From Halomicrobium katesii DSM 19301 (GTDB lineage: Archaea > Halobacteriota > Halobacteria > Halobacteriales > Haloarculaceae): a stretch of 64,000 nt of DNA. Under the pieces are notes generated by a model, which saw only the letters and a list, made by a program, of their open reading frames with translations, was not told the origin of the DNA and ran no database searches. Made by a program: the position numbers and the translations under genes. Positions 17,546 through 25,361 of the stretch are shown here, in pieces. Position 1 is the first letter of the stretch; each line of letters begins with the position of its first letter. The stretch spans positions 295-64,294 of the forward strand of contig NZ_KB905379.1 of assembly GCF_000379085.1 (NCBI RefSeq), in the 5' to 3' direction.

Positions 17546-18586
17546 TCACTCATTATTGGAAATTGAGAGGTCTCCGAGGAACTGTCGACGACGCTCTTCG
17601 AGCTTTTCCTCACCGGTCGCCACGTCGTAGTGCCGGCGGATCACAGCGGGCGAAGAGTTCACTCGCTCGGCTACATCCTCGATTGGCATTCCACAGTTGA
17701 GTTGCCACGTGATCGAACCCGTTCGAATCTGATGGGGAGATCTCGACGACGGACACTGGCTTGAGTAGGTCCGCTTCCGGTACCTGCACTTCTCCCGATC
17801 GCGACTGTGGGGACACGACTGGTAGAGACACGGCTGGGTTCCGAGATAGCACCACGCCCGGATCGTCGTGTCGGAGGGACGCCCTTGGCGAGCTGCGAAC
17901 AGTGGCCGGCGGCCGTGATCGTCACGCTTGTCGACGCGCTCGCGAGCGATGTACGCATCCAGCACGTCGACGACCTCCGGCGGGATCGCAACGGGACGCT
18001 CACCGTCGTTCCCGTTTTTGAGTCGAGTACCGGTCTGCGGTCGATTGACGAACCGGAGGATACCCTTCTCTGAATCGTAGTCGTCAAGATCGAGAGCTTT
18101 CACGCCGCTCATCCGGCATCCAGTGAACCAGATGACTTCCAGGACCGCGTGGCGCGGCGTGGCATTCATCGCCATCGAATCTCGATAGAACGAGAGAAGT
18201 GTCGTCGCTTCGTCCGGTGCGAGTTTGACCTCGCTTCGCTCGTCCTCGGCGGAGAGCGTCGGGATCGGTACCTTGTCTTCGAGACCATCCCCGACGGCCT
18301 CGATTCGTCCGAGGTACCCGATCAGTTGCTTCACCGCCATCATCTTGCCTTTCACCGTCACGGGTGCGTCGTCGGTGAGGGACCGGCGGTACTCGTCGAG
18401 GAGCCAGCCGGACAGCTCGCCGACCTCTTCGATCTGCTCTTCTTCGCACCACTCGACGAACCGAGAGAGACGATTGAAGTAGCTCCGAACGGTCGCCTCG
18501 GTCGAGTCGATCCGGCACTCGTCGAGGAACCGCTCACGAGCATCTCGGGGGGAGAGTTCTGACGGAGAGGAAGGACCACCGCTCAC
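17546..18586 (-). CDS. Tyrosine recombinase/integrase of the provirus
   Basis: The 346-residue protein has an N-terminal SAM-like core-binding domain (residues about 15-105, 'FLDECRIDSTEATVRSYFNR') and a catalytic domain with Arg in 'WFTGCRMSGVKALDL', the 'SPHQIRTGSITW' box (H-x2-R) and the nucleophile in 'VIRRHYDVA'. It also carries a four-Cys/His insertion ('CYLGTQPCLYQSC', 'HSRDREKC') common in haloviral integrases. The GTG start overlaps the upstream TGA (GTGA). It marks the left side of the element. Confidence 0.93.
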   Translation of the reverse strand: MSGGPSSPSELSPRDARERFLDECRIDSTEATVRSYFNRLSRFVEWCEEEQIEEVGELSGWLLDEYRRSLTDDAPVTVKGKMMAVKQLIGYLGRIEAVGDGLEDKVPIPTLSAEDERSEVKLAPDEATTLLSFYRDSMAMNATPRHAVLEVIWFTGCRMSGVKALDLDDYDSEKGILRFVNRPQTGTRLKNGNDGERPVAIPPEVVDVLDAYIARERVDKRDDHGRRPLFAARQGRPSDTTIRAWCYLGTQPCLYQSCPHSRDREKCRYRKRTYSSQCPSSRSPHQIRTGSITWQLNCGMPIEDVAERVNSSPAVIRRHYDVATGEEKLEERRRQFLGDLSISNNE

Positions 18587-19014
18587 TGTGGACCCTCCTG
18601 GAGGAGTTGGCGAGCTGCTTCGTGCGCGTCGAGATCGTTCGTTCCGTCGGCGCGTGGGTAGCCGTCACTGTCACGACCCATCGCGCGAAGAATCTCTTTC
18701 GTCGACGGGGCGGGCCCGTCGATCGACAGCTCTCGACGAGTGGCTTCCGCATCGGCGACTGCTTCGGCCGCCTCGAGCGCGTCGGCGGGATAGCGAACGG
18801 CGACCTCGGAGACGCCGAGCATCCGGTCGCAGTTCGGACAGGGGTTCCGCCGCTGGTGAGAGATCGCGCCCGCGTGGGTGTGGCACCGCTTCGAGAACTC
18901 ACAGTTCGGACAGCGGACGCGGTACTCCGTCGTCGAGCGAGCGTCGGGTTTTTTATCTGGCGAGTCGACTATCTTCGTGCGGGGAGTACTCCCCGTGCTG
19001 GTTCCGTACGACAT
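18583..19014 (-). CDS. Zinc-finger protein upstream of the integrase
   Basis: A 143-residue protein with 'RCPNCEFSKRCHTHAGAISH' and 'RRNPCPNCDRML', a C2H/C2-type zinc ribbon, followed by a helix-rich acidic C-terminus. It is translationally coupled to the integrase. It may help excision or control the switch; this is inferred from position only. A perfect 16-bp palindrome CGGGGAGTACTCCCCG (18980-18995) lies in its first codons and could be an operator for the divergent repressor. Confidence 0.65.
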   Translation of the reverse strand: MSYGTSTGSTPRTKIVDSPDKKPDARSTTEYRVRCPNCEFSKRCHTHAGAISHQRRNPCPNCDRMLGVSEVAVRYPADALEAAEAVADAEATRRELSIDGPAPSTKEILRAMGRDSDGYPRADGTNDLDAHEAARQLLQEGPQ

Positions 19015-19214
19015 GGATTACGGCCGGAGCCACCTTCTGGGCCGTGTACCAGCACGGCCCAGCTCTCAACGGGCGAGAGCCATCAGTCGGTGGCCCGCAA
19101 CTACCCAGTTACGTTCTCCCTGCATAAATGTAACGAACAGATCTATCAACAACTTCCAGATTTTAAGCTCTGTTTAAAATCTATTAGGTACTTGGGGACG
19201 AGAGTGTGAAACAG

Positions 19215-19538
19215 ATGCGTAGATCTGGTTCGTGGCAAAGTGTCTGGGACGACCGTATCTTGGAGTGGATACGGGAGAACGACGGCGCAGGAACACCGAA
19301 GAAGCTCAAAGAGAGCGGACTGATTAGAGTCTCGCAGGCACACATCTCCCGACGGTGTGGAACGTTAGCTGAAAACGGACTCCTTCGAGAGATCGGGAAC
19401 GGTGCCTACGTGATCACCGAAGAGGGGAAAGCCTACCTCGACGAGGAATATGACGCCGAGAAGGGTGTCTACATCGACAGTGATTACGATCCCGCTGAAC
19501 CGTCCTCTCCAGCTGAACCAGAGACGAACGACGTGTAA
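19215..19538 (+). CDS. phiH1-repressor-like winged-helix regulator 1
   Basis: A 107-residue protein: 'MRRSGSWQSVWDDRILEWIR' opens the fold seen in the halophage phiH1 repressor family, followed by 'RVSQAHISRRCGTLAENGLL' (recognition helix) and 'GNGAYVITEEGKAYLDEEYD' (wing). The C-terminus is acidic. I chose the ATG at 19215; a GTG three codons upstream is possible. A TTTAAAAT TATA-like box lies about 45 bp upstream. It faces the integrase operon and probably controls it. Confidence 0.85.
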   Translation: MRRSGSWQSVWDDRILEWIRENDGAGTPKKLKESGLIRVSQAHISRRCGTLAENGLLREIGNGAYVITEEGKAYLDEEYDAEKGVYIDSDYDPAEPSSPAEPETNDV

Positions 19539-19552
19539 GTTGTCCTTCAGCA

Positions 19553-19846
19553 ATGACGATCCGAAAGACCGCCCGATGGCAACAGTGTATCGACGATCGG
19601 ATACTCGAACACCTGCGTGACGAGAATCATTCGACTGCTACCCAGATGTCCATCATGGACGGGATTCACGCGACAGAGAATCAGATACAGGAGCGGTGTC
19701 GCGTACTGGCCGACGCCGATCTCGTCTATTTCCTCACCGACCGGCAGGATATGGTGGGGCTGACGACGATGGGTGAGCAGTACCTCAACGGCGAAGTAGA
19801 CGTTGAACTCTATCCACGACCTCGACACCCGAATTCGTGGGAGTGA
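19553..19846 (+). CDS. phiH1-repressor-like winged-helix regulator 2
   Basis: A 97-residue paralogue of the preceding protein with the same 'RWQQCIDDRILEHLRDE' start, 'TENQIQERCRVLADADLVYF' recognition helix and a C-terminal wing 'VGLTTMGEQYLNGEVDVE'. It starts 14 bp after the first repressor gene, so both are likely co-transcribed. Paired repressors suggest a two-component lysogeny switch. Confidence 0.8.
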   Translation: MTIRKTARWQQCIDDRILEHLRDENHSTATQMSIMDGIHATENQIQERCRVLADADLVYFLTDRQDMVGLTTMGEQYLNGEVDVELYPRPRHPNSWE

Positions 19847-19889
19847 GTCAGTAGTAATTTTCATATCGATTGGTTGAGCAGCGGTTATC

Positions 19890-20897
19890 GTGTATCAATT
19901 CACACCCGACGAGATCGACCAACGTCGCGCCCATCACCAAGCGGTGAAACAGGACGCTGACGATATCGATGTGAAACGAATCGGGAATCTCGGAGAAATC
20001 GCGTTCGAGCAGTTCTGCCGCGAGTACCTGCCAGCCGAGATGTGGGAGTGGGAGAACGAAGACGCACTTCGACGGTGTAACCCTGAAAGCTTCTCCGGGC
20101 ACGACTTCGAGATCTTTGGCTACGAGGTCGACGTGAAGACCTCTCGCGACGTGTCGGCCTTCCTCCCGCAGTCGCTCATCGAGAACGATCCTGACGACGA
20201 TATTGTAGTGATGGTCTGGCACCGCGACAACGAGGATAGCCTAATGCTCATCGGCTGGGAGCACGTCGACACGCTGAAGTCGAAGGTCCAAACCGAAGAA
20301 CAGTTCTCCGGCGAGTCGCCCGCAAAGCTCGAACACCTCGCAGTGCGACCGATGAACGATCTGCAGGACCTCGGGCCGAACACGGCGAACATGAACCAGA
20401 CGCCGGAGAATCCATATCAACCGGGCGATCGCGTCGAGAAGGCGAGCGACAAAGATACGTCGGTTGCAGCCGTCGTTGAGGTCCTACCGCCAGAGACACA
20501 GGTCGAGCTGTACGGGCAGGAACTCGACGGTGAAGCGGTCAGGGTCGCGTTCCCGAGTTCGCTCGACGAGGGTCCGGGCGACTGGCGGGAGATCGACGAC
20601 GCACTATTGTCTTCGTATTGTAACGATCAGGATATTCAGCTCTACACCTACAAGCACGAGAATCTGCAGTACGCGGAGAATCCGTACACCGTTGGCGACT
20701 ACGTGATCAAGCCGAGCCACGACGACCCGGACACTGCGATCGTCGTCGGGGTAGATGGTGATGAAGTCGAAGTAACCTTCGAGAGTCAGTTGTCAGGGGA
20801 GATCGAACCGGCAAATCTCAAATCACATTGTGAGGGAGAAGGAATTTCGACTTACAGCTATTCAATAGATGTAATTGAATTTTTTGACGGGCACTGA
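19890..20897 (+). CDS. PD-(D/E)XK-like nuclease with duplicated C-terminal domains
   Basis: The 335-residue protein (GTG start) has an N-terminal region with 'RIGNLGEIAFEQF' (E36) and 'GHDFEIFGYEVDVKTSRD' (D72, then D81-V82-K83), the acidic-x(n)-(D/E)xK arrangement of restriction-type nucleases. The C-terminal half holds two related beta-rich units, each beginning ENPY: 'ENPYQPGDRVEKASDKDT' and 'ENPYTVGDYVIKPSHDDPDT', each ending near 'LYTYKHE' or 'STYSYSI', looking like SH3/KOW-type binding modules. No known family name came to mind. It lies in the provirus cargo slot before an NTPase. Confidence 0.55.
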   Translation: MYQFTPDEIDQRRAHHQAVKQDADDIDVKRIGNLGEIAFEQFCREYLPAEMWEWENEDALRRCNPESFSGHDFEIFGYEVDVKTSRDVSAFLPQSLIENDPDDDIVVMVWHRDNEDSLMLIGWEHVDTLKSKVQTEEQFSGESPAKLEHLAVRPMNDLQDLGPNTANMNQTPENPYQPGDRVEKASDKDTSVAAVVEVLPPETQVELYGQELDGEAVRVAFPSSLDEGPGDWREIDDALLSSYCNDQDIQLYTYKHENLQYAENPYTVGDYVIKPSHDDPDTAIVVGVDGDEVEVTFESQLSGEIEPANLKSHCEGEGISTYSYSIDVIEFFDGH

Positions 20898-20966
20898 TAA
20901 CCACCATGTCTTAATTGGCTTCTTTAGGCCTGAAGTTTCATATACGAAGCAATATATTTTGCATTC

Positions 20967-22256
20967 ATGCCTACCGCAAAAGAAGTATTTGATGCTGGTG
21001 AATATTCACAATATAGCTATGTTAAACGTGACAGTAGAAGGATTGATTCTCGGTTAGAGCGGGTTCTCAGAAGTTCCACGCCGGGTGCCTCAATTGTAGG
21101 ACCCTCAAAGTCTGGAAAGACTGCACTGGTGAAGAATACGGCAAGAGAGACGGGTATCCCGGTAATTCAGGTTCGAGGTCCGGAGATCGGATCTGTAGAC
21201 GAACTATGGAACATTGTCCTTGATGAGTTAGATGCCCCTGAAACAGTCGATGAACACCGATCAGATACAACGGAAAGCGGGTCAACGACTACTGGTGGAA
21301 TAAAACCTCAGGGAACCGGAATTGATCACGCCAGACAAAAGAGAGATGCCGAGACAACCGGGCAATCTAGATCTTTTAGTCGCCGTGGCCTGAGACAAGT
21401 CATTGATTATGCAGAATCGCGGAACTTCATTATTCTCATCGACGACTTTCATTATATCGACAGCAAAGAGACTAAGAAGTCAATTGTGCAGTCTTTAAAG
21501 GGCGCAATTGAAGATAAAGTACCGGTTTGTGTCGCATTTGTAACTCACCGGGGAGAAACGTTGCAACAACTTGTATCCGACATTGATGACCGTATTATGA
21601 CTATCCCAGTTCAATCTTGGACAACATCTGAATTAAAAGAGATTGTCAACGAAGGACAACAGCATTTAAACATCGAATTTTCTGAAGAATTAAAGGATGG
21701 TTTAGCTAAAAATGCGGTGAAATCTCCGATGATTATGCAGAGATTGTGTGCTTCTGCATGTGAGGTTGCGGGAATAACTGGGACCCGCGATCCAAACACG
21801 GAACCCGAAGTTATCGATCTCTCTGACGACGAATTTGAGCGCGTCCTCACAATTGCTTCTGATTGGATGGGGAAACGGTCCGTAGTCAGACAGATGCTTG
21901 GCGGGGTGAACGACTCGGGAAGAGAAACATATGATTATGGAGGAGAAGAAGAGGTCGACACGTATGTTTTAACTTTAAGAGCAATTGCCAATGGGGACGC
22001 AACCAACTCATTCCATTTCTCCGACCTGAAAAAAAGGATTCGAGAGGATTGCGTTGATAGAGTCCCCAGAGGCACCCAGATTAGTAACGTTTGTGACCAG
22101 ATGGAGAGTATCGCTGATGAAAATCGACCCGGTGAGGAACTGATTGAGTGGGATTCTGACGAGCGGGTTCTCATGATCACAGATCCAGAATTGCTTTTTC
22201 TTATCAGACATATCATGAAGGACGAGGACTATGATAAACGAATGTTGGGTATGTAG
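20967..22256 (+). CDS. P-loop NTPase (Orc/STAND-like) of the provirus cargo region
   Basis: A 429-residue protein. Walker A is 'SIVGPSKSGKTALVKN' (residues 43-58), Walker B 'NFIILIDDFHYID' (about 153-165), a sensor strand 'CVAFVTHRGETL' follows, and a C-terminal winged-helix-like region starts near 320. The low-complexity Thr/Ser/Gly stretch at about 98-118 is a linker. Its DNA is visibly poorer in GC than flanking genes and uses A/T-ending codons, pointing to separate acquisition. It follows the nuclease gene by 69 bp of AT-rich DNA and converges on the ATPase gene. The function is unassigned. Confidence 0.6.
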   Translation: MPTAKEVFDAGEYSQYSYVKRDSRRIDSRLERVLRSSTPGASIVGPSKSGKTALVKNTARETGIPVIQVRGPEIGSVDELWNIVLDELDAPETVDEHRSDTTESGSTTTGGIKPQGTGIDHARQKRDAETTGQSRSFSRRGLRQVIDYAESRNFIILIDDFHYIDSKETKKSIVQSLKGAIEDKVPVCVAFVTHRGETLQQLVSDIDDRIMTIPVQSWTTSELKEIVNEGQQHLNIEFSEELKDGLAKNAVKSPMIMQRLCASACEVAGITGTRDPNTEPEVIDLSDDEFERVLTIASDWMGKRSVVRQMLGGVNDSGRETYDYGGEEEVDTYVLTLRAIANGDATNSFHFSDLKKRIREDCVDRVPRGTQISNVCDQMESIADENRPGEELIEWDSDERVLMITDPELLFLIRHIMKDEDYDKRMLGM

Positions 22257-22288
22257 GTTGGTGGAACTCATTTAAGCGATGATTAATA

Positions 22289-22325
22289 GAAACACCCCGC
22301 ACCCCGCAAGGGGGCGCGGGCTTCT
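22289..22325. terminator. GC-rich hairpin between convergent genes
   Basis: CCCCGCAAGGGGGCGCGGG lies between the NTPase stop (22256) and the ATPase stop (22359). It can form a short stem in both directions and may be a bidirectional terminator. Confidence 0.4.
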
Positions 22326-22358
22326 CTCAAGGTCGGTGGCTGGGTGGGTTTGCAACGA

Positions 22359-23492
22359 TCACTCTGCAGGACCACGCGCCCGCAACGCGTCGAGGAGATC
22401 GGGCCAGCGGAGGTCCTTCGAGAATAGATCTGGTTCGAGATTCCACGCCCACGGCGCGGCGTCGTTGGGATCTGCTTCGTAGCCAGTCGGTTCGAGGTCC
22501 TCAATCGAGCCGCCGAAGAGCTGGTCCGTCGGGTAGTCACCGTCGGCAGGCCAACGCTCGTAGAACTCGGCGACCTTCTTCTCGGTCTTGTAGTAGGCCA
22601 GCGTCGACATGCGCTTCAGCTCCGGGTGAGCATCTTTCCCGGTGTGGATCACGTTGCCGCAGGCGTCGACACCGATCTTGGCGAATCGCTTCGCGAGCGG
22701 TGTCCACTGTGTCGCTACTTCTCGACGATAGGTTCGGGCGTCGAAGTGTGTAGACGATTCGTCGATGAAGACGAAGTTCGGAACGTCGCGATATTCCAGG
22801 AGCGTGACCGCGAGGTCGTGCGCGGAGGTCACTACTTCGTCGGTCAGGGGCCAGCTTCGGACGTTCGAGATAATCATGTACTCGTCGAGCTGGGCTTTCC
22901 GCAGCTCGGCGAGCAGAGACATTGTGTTGGTCTTGCCCGTGTTGGGGTTGCCCGCGCCGATGATGAACGCTGGTGCCTCATTATTTTCGATCTCGTCGAG
23001 GAGCATCATCGGGAGCCGGAGCGCGGATCCATCGAGATCCTGCTCGGTGACGCCGACCAAGTGCGACATGACCGAGCCGTTTCCGCTGGTGACGGCTTCG
23101 GTCGTCCTGTCGGCGAGGTACTTCTCGAGCAGAGTCTCCCCGAGTTTCGAGTCTTCGAACGTGGTCGCCTCGAGATTACCGCGAGCGACAGCGTCCTCGA
23201 CGAAGGACAGCGCCGCGCGATCCTGCGGGTCGTCGACGATCCCGGTGTGCGGATAGTACCTTTCATGGGCCGTGTTTAGACGCTCCTCAACCGGCGAGTC
23301 ACGGGCCGTTGCGGTTGATCTAAAACCTGTCCTGAGTGCCTCATCGTGTCGATCTGTTCGCGGAGCATACGCTGCAAGAGCCGATTTGTACTGCGTCTAA
23401 ACAAGGCCCCTTTCATGTGTTTCGAGATCGCCACGAATCTGTTCCCGGAGCTTCGCCGCAGTCAGTAGATGCTCGTCGACGCCGTTAGTCAT
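22359..23492 (-). pseudogene. VP8-like viral ATPase, interrupted by in-frame TAG
   Basis: The frame starts at ATG 23492 ('MTNGVDEHLLTAAKLREQIR'), overlapping the upstream gene (ATGA), and runs without a shift to 22359, but codon 32 is TAG (23397-23399). After it the protein continues 'TQYKSALAAYAPRTDRHDEA' with P-loop 'IIGAGNPNTGKTNTMSLL', Walker B 'VPNFVFIDESSTHFDA' and 'CGNVIHTGKDAHPELKR'. The full length would be 377 residues. Re-initiation could use the ATG at 23069, 15 codons or so before the P-loop. Pleolipoviruses keep such an ATPase (VP8) at the end of the structural block. Confidence 0.75.
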
Positions 23493-23781
23493 CGGCCGGG
23501 ACCTCCGTCGAGTCCGGTTCTTCGTCGAGCAGCCGGTCTCGATACACGTATGCGATTGCAAGGAGTGGCACGAAGATGGTCACATACGGAAGCGAAGTCG
23601 GGACCGGACGGTAGGCAGCAGTATAGACAGTTTCTCCGTTTTCGAAGGCCGTCTTGATCGGAATGTCGAGCGCCTGGACCGGGACAGACCAGAGACCGGC
23701 CCAGAATCCGATGACGAACGAGGCCGCAGCGGTCACCGCAACGATACTCTTCTCTCGATCAGTGAGTGTGATTTCAATCAT
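23485..23781 (-). CDS. Small two-helix membrane protein of the viral block
   Basis: A 98-residue protein starting 'MIEITLTDREKSIVAVTAAA' with membrane helices at about 12-33 and 65-82 and a charged C-terminal tail 'YRDRLLDEEPDSTEV'. It overlaps both neighbours (start within the end of the 272-residue gene, stop within the ATPase start). It is one of the small membrane proteins between spike and ATPase. The role is unknown. Confidence 0.7.
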   Translation of the reverse strand: MIEITLTDREKSIVAVTAAASFVIGFWAGLWSVPVQALDIPIKTAFENGETVYTAAYRPVPTSLPYVTIFVPLLAIAYVYRDRLLDEEPDSTEVPADD

Positions 23782-24592
23782 CAGCAGGCGCACCTCCGTT
23801 TCCGGCGTCAGCGAGATCGGCAAGGTCCTGGTCGAAGTCGATCCGAACGCCCGGACTGTCCGATTGCGGACTGTCGTCCTCTTCGGTGTCGCGGATCTTG
23901 CGCTCGAGGCCGAACTGCTCGATCGCACTATCTATCTCGTCGGTGAGACCCTGACCTTCGTCGGGGAGCGTCCCGCGCTCGAACGTCGAGACGATCTGCA
24001 TGACCGCTTTGCGGGTGGCGTTACGGATGATCGTGAACGCCTGGGCTTCGATGGCGAAGCCACGCTTGGCGTCCTCCTCGAGCTGGCCGCGACACTCTTC
24101 GACGGCCTGGAGCGTTTTCATCAGCTCACGACCTGACATGGTGCCGCGCCAGGTGCCTTCGACGGTCTGTGTTTCGAGATCCACCTGTTTCCCGAAGGCG
24201 AGATCGGGACTCACCCAATCGAGTTGTCCCTCGGTGACTGTCCACTCGTTGAACCGTTGACCGGGAACGCGGAAGATTCCGCCGTCGGTCTCTCGAGCAT
24301 CAATGTCAACGAGCCAGACGTACGCTGGTTCCCACAGCAGGGAGCGAACCTTCTTGCCGGTCGGTCGACCGACGATCGGGACGATGATGACGGCGGTGAG
24401 GCCGATGATCTTGAGGTTGCGAGGGAGTTCGTAGCCGATGACCGACGCCAGGATGAACACACCGAGGCCGAGTCCCGACGCAAGAAGCGTTAGGTTCTCG
24501 GTCAGCCAGCGGAACGCGCGGAACCAGCGGGACCGACTCGGGTTCTCGGGTGTGTCGTCGGGCTGTTTTTGTTCGGGTTCAGGGTCGCTCAT
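23774..24592 (-). CDS. Viral-block membrane protein (pleolipovirus ORF7-like)
   Basis: A 272-residue protein with two membrane helices near residues 28-75 ('LTENLTLLASGLGLGVFILA' and 'LKIIGLTAVIIVPIVG') and a large cytoplasmic, mostly helical domain with charged segments. The ATG overlaps the upstream TGA (ATGA). It has the position and layout of the conserved protein preceding VP8 in pleolipoviruses. The homology is inferred from gene order, not from a motif I can name. Confidence 0.6.
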   Translation of the reverse strand: MSDPEPEQKQPDDTPENPSRSRWFRAFRWLTENLTLLASGLGLGVFILASVIGYELPRNLKIIGLTAVIIVPIVGRPTGKKVRSLLWEPAYVWLVDIDARETDGGIFRVPGQRFNEWTVTEGQLDWVSPDLAFGKQVDLETQTVEGTWRGTMSGRELMKTLQAVEECRGQLEEDAKRGFAIEAQAFTIIRNATRKAVMQIVSTFERGTLPDEGQGLTDEIDSAIEQFGLERKIRDTEEDDSPQSDSPGVRIDFDQDLADLADAGNGGAPADD

Positions 24593-25146
24593 GCGACGCG
24601 CTCACCCCGTTCGGTTGTGCCGACCTTGGCCGCGACTGCTTCGTACAGGACGGCGACCACGACGCCGAGAGCGCCACCGAGAGCAGCGTCACGAACGTCC
24701 GAACCAGTCCACGGGCCGTCGATGATGAAGCCCGATGGCTTCCGGATGTAGTACGCTTGTTCTCGTTCAAGACTGTCGTCAGTCCACATCGACACAGCAG
24801 ACGAGGCTGTGATGCGTACCGTGGTCGTAGTATCGGCCTCGACGACAACTGAACGGAACGAGATCGAGCCGGACTCGCTGCTGGTATCCGGAGCTGCCGA
24901 GAGGGTGACCGACTTGAACTCGTCCGAGTAGAACTCGATAACGAACACACCGTCCTCGACGCTATAGTCGACGACGCCGACGTTCTCGTCGATCACGAGT
25001 TCGTAGTTCGAGGGACCGCCATCGGGACCGGACGGACCCGCTGGAGTTGCTGTGTTGCCGGCAGTCTGTTGACCGATCGAGACGCCAGCCAGGACTGTGC
25101 TACAGACGAGCAGGACGAACGCGATGCTAACGACGTTGTGATTCAT
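24589..25146 (-). CDS. Secreted, membrane-anchored viral-block protein
   Basis: A 185-residue protein from 'MNHNVVSIAFVLLVCSTVLA' (signal peptide, likely cleavage near 'GVSIGQQTAG'), a beta-rich external domain ('SGSISFRSVVVEADTTTTVR', 'YYIRKPSGFII') and a C-terminal membrane helix 'AALGGALGVVVAVLYEAVA' ending in a basic tail. I chose the ATG at 25146 because it starts the signal peptide. It probably sits on the virion or host envelope next to the spike. Confidence 0.7.
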   Translation of the reverse strand: MNHNVVSIAFVLLVCSTVLAGVSIGQQTAGNTATPAGPSGPDGGPSNYELVIDENVGVVDYSVEDGVFVIEFYSDEFKSVTLSAAPDTSSESGSISFRSVVVEADTTTTVRITASSAVSMWTDDSLEREQAYYIRKPSGFIIDGPWTGSDVRDAALGGALGVVVAVLYEAVAAKVGTTERGERVA

Positions 25147-25172
25147 GTCTGAAACCGGGTAGGGGAATGGTG

Positions 25173-25361
25173 TTACCAGAACTGCCACGAGGCAGTTAGT
25201 TGCGACTCTATCCAGCCGATCGCGTCGGCGACGAGTGGCGAAACGAGATCTACGGCTGGGCCGATCACGGGAACGCCCATCGCCTCGAGGCCGAACCCGA
25301 GCAGCGCGATCGCGACGACGGGCTTCATCGGGATCGCTTTCAGCACCAGCCAGTAGACCAT
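25173..25361 (-). CDS. Small membrane protein after the spike gene
   Basis: A 62-residue hydrophobic protein ('PVVAIALLGFGLEAMGVPVIGPAVDLV' in two helices). Its ATG shares one base with the spike stop (TGATG), so translation is coupled. Pleolipoviruses have a comparable small ORF here. No function can be read. Confidence 0.6.
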   Translation of the reverse strand: MVYWLVLKAIPMKPVVAIALLGFGLEAMGVPVIGPAVDLVSPLVADAIGWIESQLTASWQFW

